This document shows positions 25,160 to 34,103 of a stretch of DNA of 64,000 nucleotides, one piece after another. Within the stretch, counting starts at the first letter, position 1; each line of letters opens with the position of its first letter. The notes beneath the pieces are model-generated. The model did no database searches. It worked only from the letters and a program-made list of their open reading frames with translations, and was not told the origin of the DNA. The stretch is taken from the NCBI GenBank assembly GCA_021816455.1, contig JAKAXU010000007.1, forward strand, positions 1 through 64,000, written 5' to 3'. The DNA comes from Acidobacteriota bacterium. Lineage in GTDB: Bacteria; Acidobacteriota; Terriglobia; Terriglobales; Acidobacteriaceae. Made by a program: the position numbers and the translations under genes.

Positions 25160-26872
25160 TCAACGCGCGCGGCCGGGTGTGGAGGCGGTGACGCCGACCG
25201 GGCGAATCGCCTGGGTGAGCACGTGCCCGATCGCCGCCGACGGCTGGTTGATGCCGAGCAGCGAGGCCAGAGTCACAGCCAGATCCACGGGTTCCACCCG
25301 CTCGCGATAGGTGCCAGGGCGGAAGGCCGAGCCGTAGAAGGCAAGCGGCACATGGCGGTCATAGCTCCAGGGGCTGAAGTGCGTGGTGCCTGTTTTGCTG
25401 CCCCAGGCCGAGAGGTTTTCCATCTGATAGCCGCCAAGCACGAGCATCGTGTACCAGAGTCCGCGGTCGGTGTAGCTGTGGGCCAGTTCGGTACCGAAGG
25501 GCGTATGCGGCAGGTCGCCGCCAGCCATTTGCAGGCGGGTGTAGGTGCCGACGACCTGAAGCATGGGCGGGAGTTTGCCGTTCTGCGCCTGTTCGTGGGC
25601 CACGGCGGCGTTCTGTTCGTCGATGCCGGAGCGTAGAGCCGCGCCAAGCGCCTCTTCGGCGGTCTTTTCCTTCACGCCGACAGCTGGTCCGCCGGGGGCG
25701 AAGACGCGCGGGTCAAGCTGGAAGTAGGGCAGGTCTTCACCCGGCATGAGGTACGCGACACTTTTGCCGGGGGTGAAGCGGGCATTTAGCGCGGCGTTTA
25801 CGCTAGCAGTGAGCGCTTTCATCTGGACGGTGGCGGCGTGGATGCCGAGGGCGGCAGCCTGCGCTGGAACGGGCGCGACACCATGGTCGGCGGAGAGCGC
25901 GATCCAGACATTGCCGAGGCCGATGTGCTGATCGAGCCAGGCGAAGAAGCCAGCCAGGTCATGGTCGAGGCCAAGCACCATGGCGTGCTCCTGCTCAGAG
26001 TCCGGGCCGTATCGGTGACCCATGATGTCGTTCGGCGAAAGGGAGACGGTGAGCATGTCGGTGGTCGCCGACTGGCCGAGTTTTTCGCCGACGATGGCCG
26101 CTTCGGCAAAGTTCAGCTCATAGGCATTGGCAGCCGGGGTGATGCCGACTTTGCTGAAGAAGCTGCCTTTGCCATCCCACTGCGCGGCTCTTGCAGCCCG
26201 GTCGCGTGCCGGGCCAGAGTTGAAGGCCTGTGCCCAGGCGGGCAGGTCATCCCGATAGTAGCTGGAGGTGAGGAAAGCTCCGGTCTTCTGGTCAATCCAG
26301 TATGCGGCGTTGGCCGCCTGGCCGGCGGGCAGAATCGCCGCGCGGTCCTTGAGCGATATGCCGATCACCTTCGAACGGCCCTGAGTGGCGAGACGCAGCT
26401 CGTCGCCGACGGTGGTGGCGCGCAGGTTCAGCGGAGACGCGCCGGGCGTCGCGGAGGTGGTCGAGCCGGTGGGAATGCCGACCAGCCGATAGCGCTCATC
26501 CTCGACTGAAGTCACTTTGTGGGTGAGCGAGCGCGAAGCATCCCAGAACTCGTTGGCTTGAATGCCGTGGCCATCGGTGTAGGCGCCGGTGCCGAGCGTG
26601 GAGTGGCCAGGCGCAGTCATGGTGTTGGCGTAGTTGTAGTAGCAGTCGGGGAACCAGGCTCCGTCGTCGAGCAGGAGGCGGAATCCACGCGCGCTCAGCT
26701 CGGAGCGGTAGCGCTGGAGGTAGTCGGCGCGAAACTGGTCAATGACGATGAGGACGACGAGTTTCGGGTGGGCGCTGTATGCCTGGGCGCGCGCGGGCAG
26801 GACGGGAGTGGCGAGCAGCAGCAGGCCCAGGATGCAGGCAAATAGGCGAAGGAGTGGCTGGTTGCGCAACAT
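25160..26872 (-). CDS. PafA-like secreted alkaline phosphatase (phosphodiesterase superfamily)
   Basis: Exported hydrolase of phosphate monoesters. A clear signal peptide covers residues 1-31 (ACILGLLLLATPVLPARAQA). The alkaline phosphatase superfamily metal site begins with VIDQFRADYL, and the nucleophile Thr is in MTAPGHSTLGTG. Asn in HGIQANEFWD and the Lys-x-Arg pair in SLKDRAAI match the PafA residues that bind the transferred phosphate, favouring monoesterase over diesterase activity. Later metal ligands are in LSPNDIMGHRYGPDS and ALSADHGV. Length is 570 residues. A -10-like TAAGAT lies six bases before the ATG. Confidence 0.85.
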   Translation of the reverse strand: MLRNQPLLRLFACILGLLLLATPVLPARAQAYSAHPKLVVLIVIDQFRADYLQRYRSELSARGFRLLLDDGAWFPDCYYNYANTMTAPGHSTLGTGAYTDGHGIQANEFWDASRSLTHKVTSVEDERYRLVGIPTGSTTSATPGASPLNLRATTVGDELRLATQGRSKVIGISLKDRAAILPAGQAANAAYWIDQKTGAFLTSSYYRDDLPAWAQAFNSGPARDRAARAAQWDGKGSFFSKVGITPAANAYELNFAEAAIVGEKLGQSATTDMLTVSLSPNDIMGHRYGPDSEQEHAMVLGLDHDLAGFFAWLDQHIGLGNVWIALSADHGVAPVPAQAAALGIHAATVQMKALTASVNAALNARFTPGKSVAYLMPGEDLPYFQLDPRVFAPGGPAVGVKEKTAEEALGAALRSGIDEQNAAVAHEQAQNGKLPPMLQVVGTYTRLQMAGGDLPHTPFGTELAHSYTDRGLWYTMLVLGGYQMENLSAWGSKTGTTHFSPWSYDRHVPLAFYGSAFRPGTYRERVEPVDLAVTLASLLGINQPSAAIGHVLTQAIRPVGVTASTPGRAR

Positions 26873-26878
26873 GCACTC

Positions 26879-26884
26879 ATCTTA
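26879..26884 (-). promoter_or_regulatory. -10-like box TAAGAT, probable leaderless start
   Basis: On the minus strand TAAGAT ends exactly six bases before the ATG at 26872; there is no Shine-Dalgarno sequence. Confidence 0.45.
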
Positions 26885-26918
26885 AACGCAGATTCGGCCT
26901 GTCTACGTGAACGTACCA

Positions 26919-27566
26919 TCAACTCAATGGCTTATCCATGGGTCGCACGAGGCGCGGCTTGATCGGCTTGCAGGGAGTGCCTGCGCAGACCATCCAGGCT
27001 GGCATGGATTTTGTGACTATGGAGCGGGCGCCGATCACTGCGCCTTCGCCGATGATGACGCCGGGGGCGAGCAGGCAGCCGGAGGCGATCCAGCTTTGAG
27101 AGCGGATGTGAATGGGCGCCGAGGTGAGCCGAAAAAACGGGTCGGTGTAGTCGTGCGTGGCGGTGCAGATGTAGTTGTACTGCGAGACGACGACGTGGCG
27201 GCCGATGGTGACCGGGGCGAAGTTATAAACCTCGGTGTCGACGCCAAGAGACGAGCGCTCGCCCATGGTCAGTTTCCACGGCATCCATACCTTTACGCCG
27301 CGATCGATGAGGCATGCCGGTCCAATCCTGGCTCCGAAGAGGCGAAGAAGCGCGACGCGCAGCGGGCTGAGCGCGCGTGGCATGCAGGAGAGAAACGGAA
27401 GTTGAAAGAGCGCCCAGAGCAGGCGCAGGAGTTTTTCGCGCGGCGTCGATGGCGCTGGAACGCGATAGAGGTCGATGCGCAGCGGACCCTCGACGGCGTC
27501 CGAGGCGGGGTCGAGCCGGTTGGCCGACTCGGGGACGGCGAAAGGATCTGTGCTGGAGTGGGTCAT
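26919..27566 (-). CDS. Left-handed beta-helix acetyltransferase (WcaF/colanic-acid type)
   Basis: A 215-residue acyltransferase, probably O-acetylating a surface polysaccharide. Hexapeptide-repeat sequence runs from about residue 85 (IGPACLIDRGVKVW) to the end, with the loop CTATHDYTDPFF and the terminal GEGAVIGARSIVTKSMPAWMVCAGTPCKPIKPR that defines the family. The true start is ATG 27566 (MTHSST), with AAGGA about 9 bases upstream; the much longer open frame is the shadow of the divergent isomerase gene. It may act with the GT4 and epimerase genes elsewhere in the window, but this is not shown. Confidence 0.85.
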   Translation of the reverse strand: MTHSSTDPFAVPESANRLDPASDAVEGPLRIDLYRVPAPSTPREKLLRLLWALFQLPFLSCMPRALSPLRVALLRLFGARIGPACLIDRGVKVWMPWKLTMGERSSLGVDTEVYNFAPVTIGRHVVVSQYNYICTATHDYTDPFFRLTSAPIHIRSQSWIASGCLLAPGVIIGEGAVIGARSIVTKSMPAWMVCAGTPCKPIKPRLVRPMDKPLS

Positions 27567-27608
27567 CAAAGCTGGTCCTTGCCGCGGCGTGGTTTGGCCC
27601 CGCTCGTC

Positions 27609-27614
27609 TATAAT
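27609..27614 (+). promoter_or_regulatory. Perfect TATAAT box upstream of the PpiD-like gene
   Basis: A consensus TATAAT lies 85 bases before the ATG at 27699 in the divergent gap. No good -35 box is found at 16-18 bases, so it may depend on other contacts. Confidence 0.4.
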
Positions 27615-27698
27615 CGCAGAGAACCAGGAATTTCTGTAGGAGAAGTGCGTCTCCGGCACAGTTTGCCGGATGGTCCCGCCGAAGGTCGTTACCCACAC

Positions 27699-29657
27699 AT
27701 GATTCGTTTTCTGCAAAAAGATAATCGCCTCGTCAAGTCCATCTTCATCGTCATCATCGGCGCAGCCGTCATCACGATGGTCATTACGCTGATCCCTGGC
27801 ATCTTCCAGAACGTGTCGAACACTGCCGACACCTTTGCGACCGTGTATCCGCACTGGTACAGCCGCTTGCTTTTCGAGGGGGACACGATCAGCGTCTCGC
27901 GGGTGCAGGAGATTGCTCAGCAGCAGTTGCAGCGGCAGCGGCTGCCGGATTTTTATCTTCAACTGATGGTTCCGCGCGTGGGCCAGCAGCTTGTGATGCA
28001 GCGCATTCTGCTCTTTGAGGCGGCGCGGCTGGGCATTGGAGCCGGTACGGCCGATGTCAGCGACTTTCTGCATAAGGGGCAGTACGGCGAGTTGCTTTTT
28101 CCTGGCGGGAAGTTTGTGGGTATGGACAAATACTCGCAGTTCATCCGCGGGCAGTTCGGGATCTCCACGGCGGAGTTTGAAAAAGAGCTGCGCGAGGACA
28201 TCACGATCCAGCGTCTGCGCGCCTACATTACCGCAGGTGTGACGGTCTCCGACGCCGAGGTGCGCGACACCTATCGCAAGCAGAACATCAAGATCAAGTT
28301 TGACTACGCGGTCATCGAGGCCGACGACCTGCGCAAGCAGATCAACCCGACCGATGCGGAGCTGCAGGCGTTTTTCACGAAGAACGCCGCGCGATATGCC
28401 AGCGCGGTTCCGGAGCAACGCACGATCACCTACTTCGCCTTCACAGCGGATCAGGTTCCGGGCGGCGTGCCGCAGGTGAGTCAGCAGGAGATCCAGCAGT
28501 ATTACACCGAGCACATGGCCGATTACCAGACGCCGGAGCAGGCGCGTTCGCGGCATATTCTGATCAAGTTTCCGGGTGGCGCAGCGAAGACCGACGCAGA
28601 GGCCAAGGCCAAAGCCGAATCGATCCTGAAGCAGCTTCAGGGTGGTGCGGATTTTGCGACACTGGCCAAGAAATACTCCGAAGATCCGGGCAGCGCGGCG
28701 CAAGGTGGCGAACTCGGTTTCGCCAAGCACGGCACAATGGTGCCGGAGTTCGACAAGGCGATCTTCACGCAGCCGATCGGAGCGCTGGCCATCGTGAAGA
28801 CACAGTATGGCTACCACATCGTGCAGGTGGAGGAACGGCAGTCGGCCCATACGCAGCCGTTGAACGAGGTGCTGCCAACGATCCAGGTTTCGCTGATTCG
28901 GGAAAAAGAATCGAAGGCCGAAGCGGCGTATGCGCAGAGCCTGACCGATGAGGCAGCGAAAAACGGGCTGGCGAAAACGGCGGCGGCGCACAAACTGGCG
29001 CTGGTGACTACGCCGCCGGTAGGCGTGCAGGGCATCATCGCCGGACTGCCGGACAGCACGGAACTGCTGGGCAAAGCCTTCATCGTGAAGCAGGGCGCGC
29101 CGCCTGCTTTTGCCCCGACGGGCGAAGGCTATGCCATCTTCCAGGTGACCGGAATCACTCCGGCGCATGCGCCGAAGTTCGAGGAATACAAGGCGACGAT
29201 CGCCAAGGACTACGCCGACGAGCGGCTGCCGCAACTGCTGCAGGAAAAGACGAAAGAGCTGGCGGACAAGGCGCACGCTGACAATGACCTGAACAAGGCG
29301 GCCAAGGAAGTGGGCGCGACGGTAAAGTCGAGTGACCTGGTGGGCGAAACCGGCCAGGTACCGGATCTCGGGCAGATTTCGACCGTTGCGCCGGAGCTGT
29401 TGAACCTGAATGTGGGCCAGATCAGCGGACCGATCAATGCGCAGCGCACCGGCGTGGTGGCGAAGATCACCGACAAGCAGACGCCGAGCGATGCGGAGAT
29501 TGCGAAGAACTTCGACCAGACGCGCGATCAGATACTGGACCAGCGACGCGAGGAGGTCTTTGGTGTCTTTGTGAACAGCGCGCAGGACAGATACAAGAAG
29601 GCGAATCTGATCAGCCTCAATCCCAGTGCGATGAAGTCGATGAACCTGGGCCAGTAA
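27699..29657 (+). CDS. Membrane-anchored peptidyl-prolyl isomerase (PpiD/SurA-like)
   Basis: Periplasmic folding factor tethered by one N-terminal helix (about 13-35, IFIVIIGAAVITMVITLIPG). A SurA-N-like region follows. The parvulin domain spans about residues 280-385, with QARSRHILIKF, FATLAKKYSEDPGSAAQGGELGF and YGYHIVQVEER. Ala/Lys-rich helices and a second weak isomerase-like region fill the C-terminus (652 residues in all). The reading frame is open far upstream, but MIRFLQKDNRLVKS at 27699 is the PpiD-like start. A hairpin follows the stop. Confidence 0.88.
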   Translation: MIRFLQKDNRLVKSIFIVIIGAAVITMVITLIPGIFQNVSNTADTFATVYPHWYSRLLFEGDTISVSRVQEIAQQQLQRQRLPDFYLQLMVPRVGQQLVMQRILLFEAARLGIGAGTADVSDFLHKGQYGELLFPGGKFVGMDKYSQFIRGQFGISTAEFEKELREDITIQRLRAYITAGVTVSDAEVRDTYRKQNIKIKFDYAVIEADDLRKQINPTDAELQAFFTKNAARYASAVPEQRTITYFAFTADQVPGGVPQVSQQEIQQYYTEHMADYQTPEQARSRHILIKFPGGAAKTDAEAKAKAESILKQLQGGADFATLAKKYSEDPGSAAQGGELGFAKHGTMVPEFDKAIFTQPIGALAIVKTQYGYHIVQVEERQSAHTQPLNEVLPTIQVSLIREKESKAEAAYAQSLTDEAAKNGLAKTAAAHKLALVTTPPVGVQGIIAGLPDSTELLGKAFIVKQGAPPAFAPTGEGYAIFQVTGITPAHAPKFEEYKATIAKDYADERLPQLLQEKTKELADKAHADNDLNKAAKEVGATVKSSDLVGETGQVPDLGQISTVAPELLNLNVGQISGPINAQRTGVVAKITDKQTPSDAEIAKNFDQTRDQILDQRREEVFGVFVNSAQDRYKKANLISLNPSAMKSMNLGQ

Positions 29658-29699
29658 CGCATTCGGAACAGTCATTCCGTTTAAGCGACAGTGCATTGC

Positions 29700-29739
29700 A
29701 GCGAACGCCTGCCGGGAAGCTCGGTGGGCGTTCGCTTTC
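29700..29739 (+). terminator. Rho-independent terminator after the isomerase gene
   Basis: AGCGAACGCC (29700-29709) pairs perfectly with GGCGTTCGCT (29727-29736) and is followed by TTC. The stem is strong but the T-tract is short. Confidence 0.55.
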
Positions 29740-29806
29740 AGGCTGGCAGTTTGCGACGCCCTAAAACAGGCCCCGGTCCGGACGGCGAAGCGGCTGCAGG
29801 AAGTGC

Positions 29807-29812
29807 TCTAAT
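29807..29812 (+). promoter_or_regulatory. -10-like box TCTAAT, probable leaderless start of malQ
   Basis: TCTAAT ends exactly six bases before the ATG at 29819. The intervening GCAGGT abuts the start too closely to serve as a ribosome binding site. Confidence 0.4.
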
Positions 29813-29818
29813 GCAGGT

Positions 29819-31402
29819 ATGCGCTTTGCTCGTTCCTCCGGTATTTTGCTTCCGGTAACCGCTTTGGCTTCACGCGGCGGTATCGGCGACCTTGGCCCTG
29901 AATCCTACCGCTTTCTGGAGTTTCTGGCTGCTTCGCGCCAGCATATCTGGCAGGTTCTTCCGCTGTGCCCGACCGGATATGGCAACTCGCCGTATGCGGG
30001 CAGTTCTGCCTTTGCCGGAAATCCTTACCTGATCAGTCTGGAGTTGCTGGCGGAGTGGGGTTGGATCGATGCCGAAGCCATGGATGGCTTGCCGACTGGA
30101 ACGGGGCCTGTCGATTTCGACGCAGTGGAAGCGCGGAAGATGCCGGTGCTGCAGGCGGCGGCGGTTCGTTTTCTGGAGCGTGGCCCGGTAGACTCGGAAC
30201 TTGCCACGCAGTGGGCGCAGTTCGGCAGATTCTGCCTGGCTGAGGCTGACTGGCTGGAGGATTACGCGCTCTACGCGGTTCTGCGCCGACTCTACGGTAC
30301 CGGGGCATGGACGGCGTGGCCCGAGCCAGTGCGCCGCCGGAATCCGCAGACACTGGCCGCATTATGCGCGGCGCACGCGCAAGCTCTGGCGGTGGAGCGC
30401 GCACTGCAATTCGCCTTCGATCTGCAATGGTCGCGGCTGCGGGCAGCGGCCAACGAAGACGGCATCCGGATGATGGGTGATATTGCGATCTTTGTCAGCA
30501 TGGATTCGGCGGATGTGTGGGCCAATCCGTCGTTGTTTCAACTGGACGAGGATTTGCAGCCGGTGCGCGTGGCTGGAGTTCCTCCGGATTATTTTTCGCC
30601 GACCGGGCAGCGCTGGGGCAATCCGCTTTATGACTGGGAGGCGATGCGCGCCGCCGGGTTTGCGTGGTGGATCAAGCGCGTGCGGCGTGCCTGCGCACAC
30701 TTCGATCTGGTGCGGCTGGATCACTTTCGTGGATTCGAAGCCTATTGGTCGATTCCCGCCGACGAGGAGACGGCGGTCAACGGCGAGTGGGTGAAGGCTC
30801 CGGGAAGCGAACTGTTTCAACACCTGGAGGCCGCGCTGAGACCGCTGCCGCTGATTGCTGAAGACCTGGGAGTGATTACTCCGGAGGTTGATCGGCTTCG
30901 GCAGGAGATCGGGATGCCGGGAATGCGCGTTCTGCAGTTTGGCTTCAGCTCCCGAGCGGCGCACAATCACCTTCCACATCGCTTCGACGCGCAGACGGTG
31001 GCCTACACGGGCACGCATGACAACGACACGACTCCTGGCTGGTGGGCGCAGGCGACAGCGGAAGAACGCGCGGCGGCCGAGCACTACATCGGTCCTGTGG
31101 GAGACCATGGTGCGTGGGCCGCATGGGGGCTGATACGCGCGCTGAGCGCATCGGTGGCTTCGCTGGCGATTGTGCCGGCGCAGGACGTGCTGGGACTCGG
31201 CTCGGAGGCTCGCATGAATACGCCTGCGGTTGCTGCGGGCAACTGGAGTTGGCGCGCGCCGGAGGGTTGCTGGCAATTGCCGGGGATGGCCGGACTGGCG
31301 CAGGGATTGGCCGGACTGGTGCTGGTGACTGACCGGGACAACGATCCGCTGGGCGGCGCGGACGGTGGAGACAAGCGGACGAATGCGGAAACAGCAAGCT
31401 GA
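29819..31402 (+). CDS. malQ: 4-alpha-glucanotransferase (amylomaltase)
   Basis: GH77 cytoplasmic enzyme that disproportionates malto-oligosaccharides in glycogen or maltodextrin turnover. The family opening SGILLPVTALASRGGIGDLG and PYAGSSAFAGNPYLIS are plain. The catalytic triad is visible as Asp in VRLDHFRGF, Glu in IAEDLGVI and Asp in TGTHDND. At 527 residues it is a standard bacterial type. It stands upstream of mntH with about 65 bases between; no other maltose gene is near. Confidence 0.95.
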   Translation: MRFARSSGILLPVTALASRGGIGDLGPESYRFLEFLAASRQHIWQVLPLCPTGYGNSPYAGSSAFAGNPYLISLELLAEWGWIDAEAMDGLPTGTGPVDFDAVEARKMPVLQAAAVRFLERGPVDSELATQWAQFGRFCLAEADWLEDYALYAVLRRLYGTGAWTAWPEPVRRRNPQTLAALCAAHAQALAVERALQFAFDLQWSRLRAAANEDGIRMMGDIAIFVSMDSADVWANPSLFQLDEDLQPVRVAGVPPDYFSPTGQRWGNPLYDWEAMRAAGFAWWIKRVRRACAHFDLVRLDHFRGFEAYWSIPADEETAVNGEWVKAPGSELFQHLEAALRPLPLIAEDLGVITPEVDRLRQEIGMPGMRVLQFGFSSRAAHNHLPHRFDAQTVAYTGTHDNDTTPGWWAQATAEERAAAEHYIGPVGDHGAWAAWGLIRALSASVASLAIVPAQDVLGLGSEARMNTPAVAAGNWSWRAPEGCWQLPGMAGLAQGLAGLVLVTDRDNDPLGGADGGDKRTNAETAS

Positions 31403-31467
31403 AAATTGCGATACTGAAAGCAGAGAACTCCGACGAGCGCATTTCCGACGAGTGAAGCCAGCAGCCT

Positions 31468-32802
31468 ATGCCCGAGTTTGCCGCACGAGAACAACAACGC
31501 GAGAGCATTGACCGATCGAGTGGAGCGCACCTGGCTTCGATCTCGGTCGCCGCTTCGCCGGTTTTCTGGCGGCGATTACTGGGTTTTGTCGGGCCGGGAT
31601 TCCTGATCTCGGTCGGCTATATGGATCCGGGCAACTGGGCGACGGACTTGGCCGGCGGCTCGCGCTATGGGTATGCGCTGCTGTTTGCCATCATGCTCTC
31701 GAACCTGATGGCGATTCTGCTGCAGAGCCTTTCGCTGCGGCTGGGCATCGTGGCCGAGCGCGATCTGGCGCAGCTTTGCCGCGATCGTTATCCGCGCTGG
31801 GCATCGCGCGCTCTGTGGGTGCTGGCGGAGGTGGCGATTGCGGCCTGCGATCTGGCGGAAGTGATCGGGTCGGCGATTGCGCTGCAACTGCTCTTCCATC
31901 TACCGCTGCTGGCGGGAGTGCTGATCACCGGTCTGGATGTGCTGCTGATCCTGCTGCTGGAGCGGCGCGGCTTCCGCACGGTGGAGGCGCTGGTGATGGT
32001 GCTGATTGGCACGATTGCTGTGTTGTTCACGGTGGAAATCGTCCTGTCGCGCCCGGAGTTTGGCCCGATCCTGCGTAATCTTTTCATCCCGCAAACGGCG
32101 CTGGTGACCGATCCGGCGATGCTCTACATTGCGATTGGAATTCTGGGCGCGACGGTGATGCCGCATAACCTGTATCTGCACTCGTGGCTGGCGCAGATGC
32201 GCGACTATCCGCGCACGCCGGAAGGGAAGCGCGAGGCAATCTGGTTTGGCAATCTGGACTCCACTGCCGCGCTCACCTTTGCGCTCTTCGTGAATGCGGC
32301 GATTCTGGTTCTTGCCGCCGCGGTCTTCCATCGAAGCGGGCACACCGATGTAGCCGAGATTCAGGATGCATATCGGCTGCTGTCGCCGCTGCTGGGCGCT
32401 GCGGGCGCAAGCGCGATGTTTGCCGTCGCGCTGCTTGCCTCCGGACAGAATTCGACGCTGACGGGCACGCTGGCTGGGCAGGTGGTCATGGAAGGCTTCC
32501 TGGAACTGCGCATGCCGCAATGGCTGCGCAGGCTCGTTACGCGACTGGCGGCGATTGTACCGACGGTAGTTGTGGTCGCGCTCTATGGCGAACACGGTAT
32601 CGCGCGGCTGCTACTGCTCAGCCAGGTGATCCTGAGCATGCAGCTAAGTTTTGCCGTCATTCCTCTGGTCAGCTTCACGGGCAATCGCACGATCATGGGC
32701 AGGTTTGTGAATCCACGTTGGCTGCAGGCACTGGCGTGGTTGGTGGCGGCGGTGATTCTGCTGCTGAATCTGTGGCTGCTGGTGGATTCGATTCGCGGCT
32801 GA
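31468..32802 (+). CDS. mntH: Nramp-family divalent metal (Mn2+/Fe2+) transporter
   Basis: Proton-coupled uptake of Mn2+ and related metals across the inner membrane. The metal site is formed by DPGN in [11 protein letters not shown] (helix 1) and the Ala-x-x-Met motif in [14 protein letters not shown] (helix 6); the Met favours transition metals over Ca2+ or Mg2+. About eleven hydrophobic segments are visible in 444 residues. The start codon context is weak. No MntR site or manganese riboswitch is evident in the 65 bases upstream. Confidence 0.93.
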   Translation: MPEFAAREQQRESIDRSSGAHLASISVAASPVFWRRLLGFVGPGFLISVGYMDPGNWATDLAGGSRYGYALLFAIMLSNLMAILLQSLSLRLGIVAERDLAQLCRDRYPRWASRALWVLAEVAIAACDLAEVIGSAIALQLLFHLPLLAGVLITGLDVLLILLLERRGFRTVEALVMVLIGTIAVLFTVEIVLSRPEFGPILRNLFIPQTALVTDPAMLYIAIGILGATVMPHNLYLHSWLAQMRDYPRTPEGKREAIWFGNLDSTAALTFALFVNAAILVLAAAVFHRSGHTDVAEIQDAYRLLSPLLGAAGASAMFAVALLASGQNSTLTGTLAGQVVMEGFLELRMPQWLRRLVTRLAAIVPTVVVVALYGEHGIARLLLLSQVILSMQLSFAVIPLVSFTGNRTIMGRFVNPRWLQALAWLVAAVILLLNLWLLVDSIRG

Positions 32803-32840
32803 GCCGCTGCGCTTTACACTCTCCACCTGCACCGCCGACA

Positions 32841-33059
32841 ATGAAGGTGGAATTCAAACCACTCTGGGATACCCATATGCCACTCTCTGGAGAAGCCATC
32901 CGCCTGATGAACTACATTGACGATGTTTCCGTTACTCTGCGCCGCATACTCTCTGGCGTGGCGACGCTCGATGACGAGGAGCGCGCGCTGGTCTCGGCGC
33001 ATCTTTCGCAGGCGCATCCCAGTGCTCAGGATGTTCTGGACGCGCTGAAGGCACGGTAG
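32841..33059 (+). CDS. Small protein of unknown function
   Basis: A 72-residue acidic, helical protein (MKVEFKPLWDTHMPLSG...) with no recognised motif. An internal ATG at 32877 would give 60 residues. It lies 38 bases after mntH and 70 bases before the following gene on the same strand. No good ribosome binding site is seen, so it could also be translated only weakly. It was kept because the composition is protein-like and no other frame is coding here. Confidence 0.45.
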   Translation: MKVEFKPLWDTHMPLSGEAIRLMNYIDDVSVTLRRILSGVATLDDEERALVSAHLSQAHPSAQDVLDALKAR

Positions 33060-33130
33060 TCCGAGGTATTTTCCGCATGGACGGGCCGCACTCCGGTGCT
33101 GGGCGCCACCTCTGTTTTCAGGATGGATGC

Positions 33131-33727
33131 ATGATTTCGGCAGCTTCAACGACTATTGCCATCATCGGCGCGGGACCGCTGGGCCGCAGTCTGGCTCTGC
33201 GCGCCGCTCAGGCGGGCTTTCGCGTGGTGCTGGAAGACGTGATGCCGTCGAATCTGCGCCACGCGCAGGAAGCTCTGCGCGCTTCGCTGGGTGAGTCTCT
33301 GGTGGCGAGCGGGAGAGGCGTACAGGGCAACGGGGAGGGTCGTCTTGCGGTCTCTTTCGCATCGACGGTCGAGGAGGCTGTGCGCCAGGCGGAGATTGCC
33401 ATCGACTGCGTTCCCGACGAGTTGGAGTCGAAGCTGGAGATATTCTGCCTGCTGGACAGGATGGCTCCGCCGCGCACGATCCTGCTGACGCCGACGACGA
33501 CGCAGTCGATTGCCGATCTGGCCAGTTGCACCTATCGCCCGGAGCGATGCCTGGCGATTGCGCTCAGCGCACAACAACTGGCGGAAGAATCCAGTGGATC
33601 CGTGGTTCCGTTACGGCGAACCAGGTTGACGCATCCCGTCGCCGAAGCGCTGGTGGTGGAATTTTGGAATCGGCTGGGCTGCCGGGTCGATATGGAAACG
33701 GACTCGTTCGGGATTGCGCAGAGCTGA
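33131..33727 (+). CDS. Free-standing NAD-binding domain of the 3-hydroxyacyl-CoA dehydrogenase family
   Basis: The N-terminus IAIIGAGPLGRSLALRAAQAGFRVVLED is a Rossmann NAD-binding motif, and IDCVPDELESKLEIFCLLD matches the hydroxyacyl-CoA dehydrogenase NAD domain. Instead of the catalytic HFFNP the sequence has IALSAQQL, and the C-terminal helical domain is missing (198 residues in all). It may be a degenerate or regulatory relative. ATG 33131 has GGATGG just before it. Confidence 0.65.
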   Translation: MISAASTTIAIIGAGPLGRSLALRAAQAGFRVVLEDVMPSNLRHAQEALRASLGESLVASGRGVQGNGEGRLAVSFASTVEEAVRQAEIAIDCVPDELESKLEIFCLLDRMAPPRTILLTPTTTQSIADLASCTYRPERCLAIALSAQQLAEESSGSVVPLRRTRLTHPVAEALVVEFWNRLGCRVDMETDSFGIAQS

Positions 33728-33740
33728 TCCGAAACCGGTT

Positions 33741-33950
33741 CTATCGTCGGCTTCTCCGGCCAATCGGCTGCCCGTCCGGATCGATTCCAATCGGAACGCC
33801 GTACTCATCCAAACCTGCGGCCAGTGGGACCCTGCGCACTTTTTTTCGCGGCTTGCCGAGAGATTCGTCCAGACGGAAGATTCCGGCGGCCATTATGGCC
33901 AGCATTGGAATCGCAACCATGATTGCAGTCAGGTCGGATTGGATTTCCAT
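33741..33950 (-). CDS. Small membrane protein of unknown function
   Basis: A 69-residue protein with one hydrophobic helix (IMVAIPMLAIMAAGI, about 10-25) followed by a basic, Gly/Pro-rich cytoplasmic or periplasmic tail with DEYGVPIGIDPDGQPIG. GGGAGA lies six bases before the ATG, which supports real translation. It is downstream of comM in the same direction. Function unknown. Confidence 0.55.
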   Translation of the reverse strand: MEIQSDLTAIMVAIPMLAIMAAGIFRLDESLGKPRKKVRRVPLAAGLDEYGVPIGIDPDGQPIGRRSRR

Positions 33951-34103
33951 CGGATTCTCCCTTATGGAGCCGCGCGTATCAAGGAGTGTTTCTGCGCGAC
34001 TACTCCTTGTATCGACTTGTTCTCAGGGAGATTTAGTTACCGAAGTCACTGCATGCAATGCCGACAAGGAATGGCTGGAAGTTGACGGATTGGAAGGGAT
34101 GGC

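Noticed and set aside
26907..27698. 264-codon N-terminal extension of the isomerase gene
   Set aside because: It is the complement of the acetyltransferase gene; the membrane anchor typical of PpiD begins at 27699.
26919..29696. 925-residue minus-strand frame spanning the isomerase region
   Set aside because: Only the last 215 residues (from ATG 27566) are a real acetyltransferase; the rest is opposite the PpiD-like gene.
33980..34009. CAAGGAGT/ACTCCTTG hairpin downstream of comM as a terminator
   Set aside because: Eight-base stem but a 14-base loop and no T-tract in the direction of comM transcription.
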